A stretch of 64,000 nt of DNA, from positions 28,454 through 92,453 of the IMG/VR virus record IMGVR_UViG_3300027365_000010; one strand, written 5' to 3'. Under the pieces are notes generated by a model. The model searched no databases, was not told the DNA's origin, and saw only the letters and a list, made by a program, of their open reading frames with translations. The position numbers and the translations under genes are program-made. This document shows positions 16,019 to 24,620 of the stretch, piece after piece (the first letter of the stretch is position 1; the number at the start of each line of letters is the position of its first letter). The stretch is from a virus.

Positions 16019-17425
16019 TTATTTCATTTTGAATAGATGCCAGCCGTCGATATTGGGACGCCTTGCCTTGAGGTTCGCATAAATCATAGCGATATTTTTT
16101 AGAACATCGACAGTGATCTTTCGGGGCATTGGCACATAGAACAATTGATTAAAATCATAATCCTTTTCGATCAGCTCATCGATCAATTGTACTGCTGGTG
16201 TAGGATTCGAGGCTAAGAACTCAACGAATTGATGAATGTAGATTTTATCAAAGTTTCCAAAATAACTAAGCAATGGTATATTGAGATTATATTGTCTACC
16301 AAAGCGCTGAATGATTGGGTAGAACTCATCAACTACACTAACAACATCATCATAGTGTTGGTCGAACAGTTTATACTCTCTTCGTTCACTATCCAGAAAT
16401 ATATCCCTATTGGTTGGTTTCCAGTCGTCATTGGGTACAACATGTGCCTTATACACATCGGCAATTTCATCTGATATCACATCAATATCCTGATCAACGT
16501 GAATGCGGTGAACTACAACGCCATATGGTGTATCAGCCTCTACAATATAATAAACGTTATCGTGTGTTTCACTTTCTTCTTCTTTTCCGAACGCAACCGT
16601 TATTACTATTTCAATACCATCAACTGTCCAAAAATAATAATCAAGGAAAATACTATAACTTGGATCAGAATTCAAATGGGTACCCAGACCTTGAGCGATT
16701 TCGCTTGCAATTCCTCTCATATATTTCGCGTCTCTAAAATATAAATGAGAGTTATCACTAGGAGCATCTATTTTATCCTTTGGGGTTTGTTCCATTAGCT
16801 CATAACGATCATTGACTCTGAACGTGTCATTTATTATAGCAACGGTACTGAAGTGTTTTGATATAAGGTTATTACCAGAATTCTCATTCTGTACTATTAC
16901 CGATATACCCATTTTCTTCATTCTCTTCTGTATAGTAGATGTACTTACTCGCGACAATTTCATCTCATTGTCCTTAATCTCTACGTCATTAAATAGTAGC
17001 TTGGAAAACATGTAACTTTCTATACTTGGATTGGAAGTTTTATAATTGTCGCTAAACTTACCTATCATGAAATCAAAGTCTTCCTTACCCAATCCTATTA
17101 CTTTACTCAACTCTTTAACATGCGAAAGCTTTGTCTTCGAAAGATAAAATATAGACCCATTGATCTGAATAACATTAAGAAATTTATACTCAGCGTAGTC
17201 AGTATATGATGCTTGATCATTTAACACTGATTTAATTGGGAATGCTACTGGAAGGTTGTTATTGGGATCAGTCTCTAAGTCACCGACCGATGAAATCTCT
17301 TCATTGGAAAATACCACAAAAAGGTTTCTTGAATAAATAAGATTATAGTCAGAAATAAAAGATTCAAATGTATCTGGGAATATATCAGACACCTTTGTTT
17401 CCACTAATAATTTTGATAGACGCAT
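16019..17425 (-). CDS. Hypothetical protein (468 aa), late-expressed
   Basis: Large soluble acidic protein with no motif I recognise. Residues ~250-310 are strand-rich (YSIFLDYYFWTVDGIEIVITVAF...), and the C-terminus is basic (KARRPNIDGWHLFKMK). An exact late promoter lies upstream, which favours a virion-associated or assembly role; that is inference only. Confidence 0.6.
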   Translation of the reverse strand: MRLSKLLVETKVSDIFPDTFESFISDYNLIYSRNLFVVFSNEEISSVGDLETDPNNNLPVAFPIKSVLNDQASYTDYAEYKFLNVIQINGSIFYLSKTKLSHVKELSKVIGLGKEDFDFMIGKFSDNYKTSNPSIESYMFSKLLFNDVEIKDNEMKLSRVSTSTIQKRMKKMGISVIVQNENSGNNLISKHFSTVAIINDTFRVNDRYELMEQTPKDKIDAPSDNSHLYFRDAKYMRGIASEIAQGLGTHLNSDPSYSIFLDYYFWTVDGIEIVITVAFGKEEESETHDNVYYIVEADTPYGVVVHRIHVDQDIDVISDEIADVYKAHVVPNDDWKPTNRDIFLDSERREYKLFDQHYDDVVSVVDEFYPIIQRFGRQYNLNIPLLSYFGNFDKIYIHQFVEFLASNPTPAVQLIDELIEKDYDFNQLFYVPMPRKITVDVLKNIAMIYANLKARRPNIDGWHLFKMK

Positions 17426-17445
17426 AGATTAATCTCCTTAACAAT

Positions 17446-17453
17446 TATTTATA
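17446..17453 (-). promoter_or_regulatory. T4-like late promoter
   Basis: Exact TATAAATA on the minus strand, 20 bases before the 468-aa gene start, with AAGGAGA in between. Confidence 0.75.
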
Positions 17454-17456
17454 GGT

Positions 17457-18143
17457 ATGTATATGTTTGAAGACGATGAACCATTGATGGAAGAAAAAAT
17501 ACTGACAAATTGCGGTCCATATTTGAACTTACTCAAAGAATTATCAAGAAATGGTATTAAGAAGCCGTTGTTACGTGGCTCGGCAACACCATATGACAGT
17601 CTTACTAAATTAGCAGTCAAAGAACGTCCCAGTCCAATAAATACAGAACTCATTGATCACGAGATTTCAAATCAATGGTTCAAAGACAATTTCGGTATAG
17701 AGGCACGTAGCAAAACTGTATTCGTAACTACTAATCGTGGTCTAGCCAGTAGATACGGAGAGATACACTACATATTCCCTATTGGAAAGTTCAGCATTAT
17801 CAATAGTGAAAAGTATGCTGATTTATTTTTAAAATTTGGCTGGATGTCTAAAGTGAAAATCTTCAGAAGTATTTACGGTACACCAGAAGAATATCCTAAC
17901 ATTGAGACCTATGAAGAAGCCAAAAAGTTTCTTGATTCTCTTAAAGAAAAAGACCCTGAGAAATACGAAAAAATTATACATACAATACTTTCTAATGGGG
18001 AGTATAAGAAAAACAATTTTAAAGAAGCGTTTCGTAACGGAAACGAAATCATGCTCAAATGTAAATCATTCTATATTATAAAAGAAGATGAGCGCATTAA
18101 AGACTTTATAAATGACTTTATTTGGGATGATATATTTATTTAA
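17457..18143 (+). CDS. ADP-ribosyltransferase-like phage protein (paralogue A)
   Basis: 228 residues. LLRGSATPYDSL (~residues 38-49), then NTELIDHEISNQWFKDNFGIEARSKTVF, a VTTNRGLASRYGEIHYIFPIG block, and a C-terminal NEIMLKCKSFYIIK strand. The order Arg - Ser/Thr-strand - Glu resembles the R-S-E layout of ADP-ribosyltransferase folds. Two other genes here (40701-41435 and 47199-47993) share the same block order. The fold call is inference from pattern; target and activity are unknown. Start could be 17457 or 17463. Confidence 0.5.
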   Translation: MYMFEDDEPLMEEKILTNCGPYLNLLKELSRNGIKKPLLRGSATPYDSLTKLAVKERPSPINTELIDHEISNQWFKDNFGIEARSKTVFVTTNRGLASRYGEIHYIFPIGKFSIINSEKYADLFLKFGWMSKVKIFRSIYGTPEEYPNIETYEEAKKFLDSLKEKDPEKYEKIIHTILSNGEYKKNNFKEAFRNGNEIMLKCKSFYIIKEDERIKDFINDFIWDDIFI

Positions 18144-18154
18144 GGCACTAAGAC

Positions 18155-18694
18155 ATGTCATACGACAAAGATAAAGATTTACTTGATGAAATAAAAGACG
18201 AGCGCAACACCGAAAGCACTAAAGCAAGTCTTATTAGTTTGTTTGAAGGTGATAAAAATGCTGTATTTACACCAAGTACGGCAACTAGTGCTATTGGTGC
18301 GATAATTACAATTATCGTAGTTGGTACATTATGGTGGTCTAGTGTGAATGGTCGTTTGGACAATCTGGAAAACACACAGCGGGAGCATACTGCCTTCTAT
18401 GAAAATATAAGAGAGGAAGTCGATCTGAATAATAAAGCGATATACAAACATATTCGTGAATTGGAAAAAGCTATACAGGATTTGGAAAATACATATGATA
18501 CTGACAAAAGAATTGGCGATGCAGAACTACAGCAAAAGTTGTTGAATATAAACGTCCAGTTGAACGAGTTATCAAAAGACCTAAGTGAAGTATATCAAAA
18601 TAGACAAGACTATGAACTATATAAGAAAGATATAAATTATAGTTTAAAGCGCATGGAAGATCGTCTCAAACGCTTAGAATCTGATATAAAATAA
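18155..18694 (+). CDS. Membrane-anchored coiled-coil protein (179 aa)
   Basis: A soluble charged N-terminus (~40 aa) leads into one membrane helix (ATSAIGAIITIIVVGTLWWSS, ~residues 45-65). A long coiled coil of Leu/Ile heptads then runs to the end (LDNLENTQREHTAFYENIREEV...). The same TM-plus-coil design occurs at 42251-42586. It may be a spanin-like or envelope protein, but there is no direct evidence. AAGG precedes the ATG. Confidence 0.65.
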   Translation: MSYDKDKDLLDEIKDERNTESTKASLISLFEGDKNAVFTPSTATSAIGAIITIIVVGTLWWSSVNGRLDNLENTQREHTAFYENIREEVDLNNKAIYKHIRELEKAIQDLENTYDTDKRIGDAELQQKLLNINVQLNELSKDLSEVYQNRQDYELYKKDINYSLKRMEDRLKRLESDIK

Positions 18695-18710
18695 AAATAA
18701 GCATTTGAAG

Positions 18711-18718
18711 CATAAATA
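18711..18718 (+). promoter_or_regulatory. Probable late promoter (CATAAATA)
   Basis: One mismatch from TATAAATA, 34 bases before the first tail-tube gene, with a GGAGAG ribosome site between. Confidence 0.5.
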
Positions 18719-18751
18719 AGAATATAGATTACAAAATGGAGAGATTAATAT

Positions 18752-19423
18752 ATGCCTAGTGTATTTGATAAATATGGCGTTCCTAATGATGACAGTCAGG
18801 TAGAAGCGCAAATTCAACCAAAACTACAATACCGTTTCAAAATCGAATTTGATGGTATGGGCGGTGTAACCGATACATTTGCTGCTACTAAAAACGTAGT
18901 AGATGTCACAATTCCAACATTCGAACAAGAACCAGTACAGATTGATAGTTATGTATCTCGTTACTATGTAGCAGGGAAGCATACCCTTGGTACATTTAAC
19001 GTAAACCTACGTAACGACGCAAATAACACTGTTGCTGGGTTGGTTCAAGCACAGCTTGATCGTCAACATAACCCATATCACCAAAGTCACGCACCCTCTG
19101 CTGGTGCTATAAAGTTCAACACAAAGATAATGATGTTGAACGGCTCTAATGGTGATGCAGAATGGCCGCAAGGCGGTGGTTCAGGTGCTGAAATAACCGA
19201 AGCTTGGTTCATCACCGGATGCTGGATAACCAACGTTGAATGGGGTTCGCTAAACTACAGTACTGGTGATCCTGTACAGATTTCACTAACTCTACGTCCT
19301 GATAACGTATTCCATATTACTAATGCAATGGGATCTAGTCAAGATGTGAACTTTAGTAACTCTACTGCATTAGAAAGCTTCGAATTCCAAGACACAGTTG
19401 ATGGTAACAACTCTGCTGTTTAA
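18752..19423 (+). CDS. 19: Tail tube protein, T4 gp19-like (paralogue 1)
   Basis: 223 residues starting FDKYGVPNDDSQVEAQIQPK, then YRFKIEFDGMG, VTIPTFEQEPVQIDSY, HTLGTFNVNLRND and a strand-rich C-terminus (ITNVEWGSLNYSTGDPVQISLTLRPD). This matches the tube fold of gp19, which stacks as hexamer rings inside the sheath. It is the shortest of three consecutive paralogues, the first after a late promoter, and the one most like the canonical major tube protein. Confidence 0.8.
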   Translation: MPSVFDKYGVPNDDSQVEAQIQPKLQYRFKIEFDGMGGVTDTFAATKNVVDVTIPTFEQEPVQIDSYVSRYYVAGKHTLGTFNVNLRNDANNTVAGLVQAQLDRQHNPYHQSHAPSAGAIKFNTKIMMLNGSNGDAEWPQGGGSGAEITEAWFITGCWITNVEWGSLNYSTGDPVQISLTLRPDNVFHITNAMGSSQDVNFSNSTALESFEFQDTVDGNNSAV

Positions 19424-19436
19424 CTAAGGGGTTAAT

Positions 19437-20198
19437 ATGGCTTTATATGCTAAATATGGCATCCCAATAGATGGTCTGAGCCCACGGGATGTCGCGATTC
19501 AGCCTAAGCTTAAATTTAAATTTAGAGTTAGATTTGTAAACTTTGGGGGGCTGGAATCAGCCTCCTATTCGTTTGACTCTACTCAACAAGCAATCAGTGT
19601 TGGTAGACCAAAGGTGACCTTTGAGGCTACTGAACTAGGAACGTATGCTGGTTCAATAAAAGTTTTCAATAAACCTAAGTTTGAAAATATCACCGTAACA
19701 TTTCGTGACGATATTGCCAACTCTTTAAGTGAGGCTGTTGCTTCTCAATTGCAAAAGCAATACGACTTTAACGAAGGTAGGTATGCCTTAAGCGGCGGTG
19801 CATGTAAGTTCACAATGATAATAGAAACACTGGATGGTATTAATGAAATGAGAGCAGTTGATGCTTTTAGACTGGAAGGTTGTTTTATCGAAAGTGTGGA
19901 CTTTGGATCATTGAGCTACATGGAGGGTGGACTTAATGAAATTCCATTGGTTATTTCATACGACTACTTAGGTGGTTATTATTCTGAAGTGAATGGTGTT
20001 GAATCTGCTAAACAATTATTCTGGTACGTAACTAGTAATGCGTCAGTAATGGCTACCCCTCCCGAGTCAAAGCTATCAAGCACTGGGGAAGGACAAGGAA
20101 TGTTGGGCGAAGTTACTGATACAGTGACTAATAGCATCTCGTCAGGTGTAAATAGTGTTACTGATAGCGTAAGCGGATTTTTCAATAACGAGGAATAA
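19437..20198 (+). CDS. Tail tube protein paralogue 2
   Basis: 253 residues with the same start pattern (AKYGIPIDGLSPRDVAIQPK, KFRVRFVNFG) and the same internal strands (FENITVTFRDDI, IESVDFGSLSYMEGG) as the first tube gene. It adds a Ser/Val-rich tail with VTDTVTNSISSGVNSVTDSV repeats. The extra tail could decorate or terminate the tube; inference. AAGGGG precedes the ATG. Confidence 0.75.
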   Translation: MALYAKYGIPIDGLSPRDVAIQPKLKFKFRVRFVNFGGLESASYSFDSTQQAISVGRPKVTFEATELGTYAGSIKVFNKPKFENITVTFRDDIANSLSEAVASQLQKQYDFNEGRYALSGGACKFTMIIETLDGINEMRAVDAFRLEGCFIESVDFGSLSYMEGGLNEIPLVISYDYLGGYYSEVNGVESAKQLFWYVTSNASVMATPPESKLSSTGEGQGMLGEVTDTVTNSISSGVNSVTDSVSGFFNNEE

Positions 20199-20200
20199 TA

Positions 20201-21106
20201 ATGAGTTTTGGTAAAATGGACAAGTATGGTGTCCCTATAGACACTGTTGAAGATAAACGTGCTGGACTTATACAGCCCAAATTCAACAGTAGATTTCGTG
20301 TGTTTCTATTAGATTTTGGAACACTTTCTACTACTGCCGCCGTCAAAGACGATGCAAACGTAGGAAGTGAACGATACGCAATCCAACCTAACTCTATTAT
20401 AACTGCTATGGCCGAGTCATTCACGCGTCCTGCGCTAAATTTCAATACTCAAGAAACAAATAGCTTTATTGGTAGAGCAAAATACTCAGGACGATTGAAG
20501 CATGAAAATTTCACTATGATACTACGTGACGATATTACAAACGCGGTAATATCTCAGATATATGCTCAAGCAAAAAAACAAACATATAAGTTTCATCCTA
20601 TTACACAGGATAAGAAGAAATCACCGTACATGGGCATAGATACTAAATTCAAATGTGTGCTACAAGTAATGGATGGTAGAACTAACCATAAGTCTTTGGA
20701 AACATGGACATTTTATGGATGTACAATTGACAGTATCGAAAATACACCAAATTCATACGATGATGGGGTTGGTATATCAAAAATAACACTTAACTGTTCC
20801 TTTGACTATTTTGATATATCACAAGAACGTCGCATAATCCTTCACCCTAGTTTCGCATATGAAGATTCATCGAGAGGACAAGGCGCTCCGAATGGCGGGG
20901 ACCGGGCTCAAGCTGAAGAAGAAGGAGGGTTTTTTGATAATATTTCCGATACTGCGAGTGGCGTATTGGACTCAGGACAGAACCTATTATCTAACGTCAA
21001 AGACCGTGTTTCGGGAGTCTTTACCACAGAAGATGACGTTCGATACATAGACCCTAATGATCCAAGTGTAGGTAATTACGACGGTGATTTGTGGCCACCG
21101 GCCTAA
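20201..21106 (+). CDS. Tail tube protein paralogue 3
   Basis: 301 residues, again starting DKYGVPIDTVEDKRAGLIQPK, with FRVFLLDFG and HENFTMILRDDI matching the other two. A longer C-terminal extension (~80 aa) is acidic and Gly/Ser-rich, ending LWPPA. The ATG follows GAGGAATAATA three bases after the previous stop. Likely a specialised tube or tube-cap subunit; inference. Confidence 0.72.
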   Translation: MSFGKMDKYGVPIDTVEDKRAGLIQPKFNSRFRVFLLDFGTLSTTAAVKDDANVGSERYAIQPNSIITAMAESFTRPALNFNTQETNSFIGRAKYSGRLKHENFTMILRDDITNAVISQIYAQAKKQTYKFHPITQDKKKSPYMGIDTKFKCVLQVMDGRTNHKSLETWTFYGCTIDSIENTPNSYDDGVGISKITLNCSFDYFDISQERRIILHPSFAYEDSSRGQGAPNGGDRAQAEEEGGFFDNISDTASGVLDSGQNLLSNVKDRVSGVFTTEDDVRYIDPNDPSVGNYDGDLWPPA

Positions 21107-21120
21107 TTAAGGAGTAGAAG

Positions 21121-22332
21121 ATGTCATTTTTACAAGATGATGGCAATCGTGATTTTTTATCACGTGTGAGTGAACGCAGTGGAAATATTTTCGGCGATAT
21201 CCAAAAAGGAGCAACCGAAACTGCGACTCGTCGTGCAGAAGGTGCGCGTGAAGAAGCACTAGCTGCGGTAGGTATGGCTGGTGTAGGTGGCATTGTCGAT
21301 TCTTTCCTTGGTACCGGCGAGCAAATAATTCCACCACAATACAATAGTGCTGCAAGTGAAGTGCGTGAAGAGAAGCTATTTCTTGATTCTTACGCATATG
21401 GTAACAATGAATTCTTCAATTCAGTAGTACAAGATGCTGAATTCAAGTACAACACTAGTCATCCTATGATGAAGAGTCTTTTCTTGGTTGACTTTGAATT
21501 CAACACCGCTATTGTTCCTAACAGCAAGCGTTTAAAATCAAAATACCCAAGAAGTACTTCGTTCTTACTTAAGAACATGACATTTCCAAGTGCCGAAATC
21601 GAGATGGAGGCTGTAAATCAGTACAACCATCATCGTAATGTACCTAAGAGACTTGTGTACACTCCAATAACTTGTCGTTTTGGTGATATTTACCAAACCT
21701 ACAAAGACGACGACAGTAAAATAAGTATTTTAGATCTATATAAAGAATATATGTCATATTACTTTAACGATTTTGAAGTAGATCAAACAGGTTATCACTT
21801 TGGTCATAACAGTGATCGTGACGATAAACAATTTATCAATGCAATTTCTATTTACTTTTTCTGGGCTGATGGTGCAAAAAAGATACGCGTAGTCAACCCC
21901 ATGATCAAGTCATTCGTTTATGATGAACTTAGTTACGAGAGTGAAGAACAGCTTGCCGCTACATGTAACATAGAATATGAATACATTGATATGTCAAATA
22001 TCAATATGACCTATGATCAATTCCTGACTGAAGCAGACAATGTATTGACGCATTTAACCAACGGTCTGCAAGATACTGAAGTATCTGATGTATATGCCAA
22101 TTCCAATGAATTGCGTCCAAGTGTAGAGGTTGTTGATAACCAAAGAGACCTCGCATTAGACAATCCAGTCGCACAAAGCATGATACGTTTGGCTGAAATT
22201 GAGGCTGTAGACGCCGCAGATGGTTTTCTGAATTCAGATAACCCACTTGAACGTGCTATAGGACAGCAAGGTGTGAATATCGCCACAGGAGCTACAGGCG
22301 GTGTTGGCGGATTCTTAGGAGGACTATTCTAA
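21121..22332 (+). CDS. Tail tube-associated structural protein (403 aa)
   Basis: The N-terminal ~60 residues are Ala/Glu/Arg-rich (KGATETATRRAEG...). The core has strands and loops like the tube family (KSLFLVDFEFNTAIVP, FLLKNMTFPSAEIEMEA, PKRLVYTPITCRFGDIY, ATCNIEYEYIDM). The C-terminus is Gly-rich. Its position directly after three tube genes suggests a tube cap/initiator (role like gp48/gp54) or a further tube variant; the sequence alone does not decide. Confidence 0.6.
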   Translation: MSFLQDDGNRDFLSRVSERSGNIFGDIQKGATETATRRAEGAREEALAAVGMAGVGGIVDSFLGTGEQIIPPQYNSAASEVREEKLFLDSYAYGNNEFFNSVVQDAEFKYNTSHPMMKSLFLVDFEFNTAIVPNSKRLKSKYPRSTSFLLKNMTFPSAEIEMEAVNQYNHHRNVPKRLVYTPITCRFGDIYQTYKDDDSKISILDLYKEYMSYYFNDFEVDQTGYHFGHNSDRDDKQFINAISIYFFWADGAKKIRVVNPMIKSFVYDELSYESEEQLAATCNIEYEYIDMSNINMTYDQFLTEADNVLTHLTNGLQDTEVSDVYANSNELRPSVEVVDNQRDLALDNPVAQSMIRLAEIEAVDAADGFLNSDNPLERAIGQQGVNIATGATGGVGGFLGGLF

Positions 22333-22610
22333 TGGAAAACAAACAATATTTTGATCAAATAAAAGGTATCCTTTTGAAAGAGGGATACAACTCTTATGAT
22401 ATTGATAGCCGTGTTTCTGCTGTAATAAATTACTGTAATCGTAATAACATAAATGCGATAGCATTTTTAGAAAATGGTATTGATGGTAAAGAAATAACTA
22501 AAGAGATGGTTGATATACTAAATACATATCGCCCAAACACTTCTTTTGTTACTAAACGTAGACACCAAGTTATACCAAATAAGTTTATTAGGAGATCGAT
22601 AATTGGATAA
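22332..22610 (+). CDS. Hypothetical protein in tail/head cluster (92 aa)
   Basis: Small helical protein (MENKQYFDQIKGILLKEGYNSYDIDSRVSAVI...) with a basic end. Its start overlaps the previous stop by one base and its end overlaps the gp4-like start, so it belongs to the structural operon. No family recognised. Confidence 0.6.
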   Translation: MENKQYFDQIKGILLKEGYNSYDIDSRVSAVINYCNRNNINAIAFLENGIDGKEITKEMVDILNTYRPNTSFVTKRRHQVIPNKFIRRSIIG

Positions 22611-23085
22611 GCGCTGGCATCAGGGTCGATTTTACCCAAAAAACCGCGAAAAATACATTGGTGATAATATTAACAAAATCACATATCGTTCAAGTTGGGA
22701 GCTGAAGATGTGTGAAATGTGCGATGAGCATCCCAATATTGTTTTCTGGGCATCTGAGTCATTATCTATTAAATATAGACATCCTTTTACCAAAAAAATC
22801 TCAAACTATGTTCCCGATTTCTTTGTAATATATACTGATGTACGTGGACGAAAGTACTCAGAACTAGTTGAAATTAAACCTATGGAGCAAGCAAATCCTA
22901 AGTACGCCAAAAGTAAAAAAGACAAGGAAGCGTTTGTTATAAATCAAGCCAAATGGGAAGCTGCTAAAATATTTTGTAAAAAAAGAGGAATACGGTTCAG
23001 AATTGTAACTGAAGCTGAGATATATCGTAATACTAAATATAGTAAAGGTATTAAGAAGAATCGACCTAAAACAAGACGAAGATAG
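22603..23085 (+). CDS. 4: Head completion protein, T4 gp4-like
   Basis: 160 residues from a TTG start with AGGAGA upstream. GRFYPKNREKYIGDNINKI, TYRSSWELKMCEMCD, VFWASESLSIKYRHP, YVPDFFVIYTD and YSELVEIKP match T4 gp4, whose fold is PD-(D/E)XK-like; PDF and EIK supply the acidic/lysine catalytic pattern. Gp4 prepares the packaged DNA end before tail joining. Followed directly by the small terminase. Confidence 0.85.
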   Translation: MDKRWHQGRFYPKNREKYIGDNINKITYRSSWELKMCEMCDEHPNIVFWASESLSIKYRHPFTKKISNYVPDFFVIYTDVRGRKYSELVEIKPMEQANPKYAKSKKDKEAFVINQAKWEAAKIFCKKRGIRFRIVTEAEIYRNTKYSKGIKKNRPKTRRR

Positions 23086-23092
23086 GTGTACA

Positions 23093-23716
23093 ATGTCAAA
23101 TAAAACTCCGTTGGAAGAAACCTTTAATCTTCCTTCTATCGAAGATATTAATAAAGAATTCAGTAATGAAAATATTGAAAACTCAAAAGACGATGATACT
23201 GATGAATTAGACGATATGAAGGATTATCTGGCTGAGCTTGAAGATTCTGATTGGGATGAAAATGAAATGGAAAATCCCGAAGATCTAAAAAAGCAAATAG
23301 CTGAAACACAAAAAAAGTTAAACGAACTTGAAGAACAGAAGCGTCAGCTAAAAAGTTTGAGAAAATACCATAGTGACGTTGATAATATTCACACCACTGC
23401 TATGAATAAGTTTGATGAAATTATGACAGTGGCGATGACTATGGAAGCCAATGCTGGTTCAAAATATTTAGCAAGTGCTACTAAGCTACTAGACATTGCC
23501 CTCAATGCTAAGAACTCTGCAATGGATCGTGAAATTGAAATGGCCAAGTTGCAGCTTAGAAAAGAAAAGCAAGACCATGATATGAATAAACCTAAAACAA
23601 AGGATGTTTATTATGAAGACGGCGATACGCCACCACAGGAAGGTTCCGAGGGGGCAGGTGAAGAATTTGATCGGAATCAACTATTAGGGGATTTCGAAAA
23701 GCCTACGAAAAAATAG
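23093..23716 (+). CDS. 16: Small terminase subunit, T4 gp16-like
   Basis: 207 residues: an acidic N-terminus, a coiled coil (LKKQIAETQKKLNELEEQKRQL is split over ~residues 65-85), then IHTTAMNKFDEIMTVAMTME and KLLDIALNAKNSAMDREIEMAKLQLRKE. This is the coil pattern of T4-type small terminases. Gp16 regulates the packaging motor and recognises DNA for headful packaging. In T4 it is followed by gp17; here the next gene is unrelated and the only terminase large-subunit piece is 10 kb away. Ends in a strong terminator. Confidence 0.72.
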   Translation: MSNKTPLEETFNLPSIEDINKEFSNENIENSKDDDTDELDDMKDYLAELEDSDWDENEMENPEDLKKQIAETQKKLNELEEQKRQLKSLRKYHSDVDNIHTTAMNKFDEIMTVAMTMEANAGSKYLASATKLLDIALNAKNSAMDREIEMAKLQLRKEKQDHDMNKPKTKDVYYEDGDTPPQEGSEGAGEEFDRNQLLGDFEKPTKK

Positions 23717-23737
23717 GACTCAGTGAGTCCTATTTTT
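23709..23737. terminator. Bidirectional terminator between gp16-like and HslV-like genes
   Basis: 13-bp perfect stem (AAAAATAGGACTC / GAGTCCTATTTTT) with an AGT loop. It serves the plus-strand gene ending 23716 and the minus-strand gene ending 23740. Confidence 0.9.
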
Positions 23738-23739
23738 GT

Positions 23740-24282
23740 TTAAATAACAATAGTAGTACATGCACTTCCGACAGTAGGACAGAATGTTGAAACGGTTTCC
23801 ATCGCTTTATGAATCAATGGTATTACCTCGTCGGTTGTCATATTTCGTATATCTCGATCTTTTAAGTAAGTGTGCATGGCACCTAGTGCATACTCATAAC
23901 CACTACCAACCGCGTTAATCCCATTAACAGAACGAAGAATGGAAAAGTCTGATTGCAACTCCCATAGCTGACCTTGTACGCCAATCAGGCAATTACCGCC
24001 ACCATTCAACTTACCTTTTTCCAGCTCATTTTGGCAGTGTGGTACAAACTCTTTGACCAACCATGGATAAATTTGAGATTGTGTTGTTGGGACAAAATCT
24101 TTGGTCATAGAATGCTCAATAATTTGCCCAAAGCGATAACTTGAGGTATATCCAAATCCCATGTCTCCATTTTTAAATACTTTTGGTTGTGTATGAACAA
24201 TCTTATTATTTCGTCCAGAACCTTGGATGTCACCACCAATAACAACTTTATCTCCCACTTCAACACCAATAATACACGTCAT
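23740..24282 (-). CDS. Proteasome/HslV-like Ntn-hydrolase
   Basis: 180 residues. Met-Thr start leaves Thr as the N-terminal nucleophile (MTCIIGVEVGDKVVIGGD), with D18 and a lysine in PKVFKNGD matching the catalytic Asp/Lys positions of HslV and proteasome beta subunits. AVGSGYEYALGAMHTYL is the conserved GSG-x-ALGA helix. No HslU-type ATPase is adjacent. It could be a stand-alone peptidase or co-opt host HslU; inference. Seen alongside a phage ClpP at 54370. Confidence 0.85.
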   Translation of the reverse strand: MTCIIGVEVGDKVVIGGDIQGSGRNNKIVHTQPKVFKNGDMGFGYTSSYRFGQIIEHSMTKDFVPTTQSQIYPWLVKEFVPHCQNELEKGKLNGGGNCLIGVQGQLWELQSDFSILRSVNGINAVGSGYEYALGAMHTYLKDRDIRNMTTDEVIPLIHKAMETVSTFCPTVGSACTTIVI

Positions 24283-24287
24283 ATTTT

Positions 24288-24611
24288 TTACTCCTGTTTA
24301 AAATTTTCTATATTTGTTTTACCCCGTATCAATCTATCTTCTGTTACAAAGTCAACGATGGTGTTTTTCACCTCATAAACAATAACAGTTTGACCAACTG
24401 GGATAGTATAGAGCTTGTCGTTGTCTTCATTTAATACGACAAACTCTTTTGTTACAATTAATTCTTCACGCAACTTCAAACTATCTTCGACCATACCTAA
24501 GCGGGTATCTATAGCTGACATGAAACGTCGAATTCGTCTCACTACCAATATCACTGTGGATGTTATGGTTATCAAAGCTGCAATTATTCCCACAATAGCT
24601 ATCAAATCCAT
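24288..24611 (-). CDS. Single-pass membrane protein (107 aa)
   Basis: One N-terminal membrane helix (MDLIAIVGIIAALITITSTVILVV) followed by basic RRIRR, then a soluble domain with strands (YTIPVGQTVIVYEVKNTIVDFV). Positive-inside charge places the C-terminus in the cytoplasm. It lies between the HslV-like and ligase genes. Function unknown. Confidence 0.6.
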   Translation of the reverse strand: MDLIAIVGIIAALITITSTVILVVRRIRRFMSAIDTRLGMVEDSLKLREELIVTKEFVVLNEDNDKLYTIPVGQTVIVYEVKNTIVDFVTEDRLIRGKTNIENFKQE

Positions 24612-24620
24612 GATGGTTCC

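Noticed and set aside
20859-21397. Small frames around the third tube gene end
   Set aside because: Shadow frames of the tube paralogue and the 403-aa structural gene.
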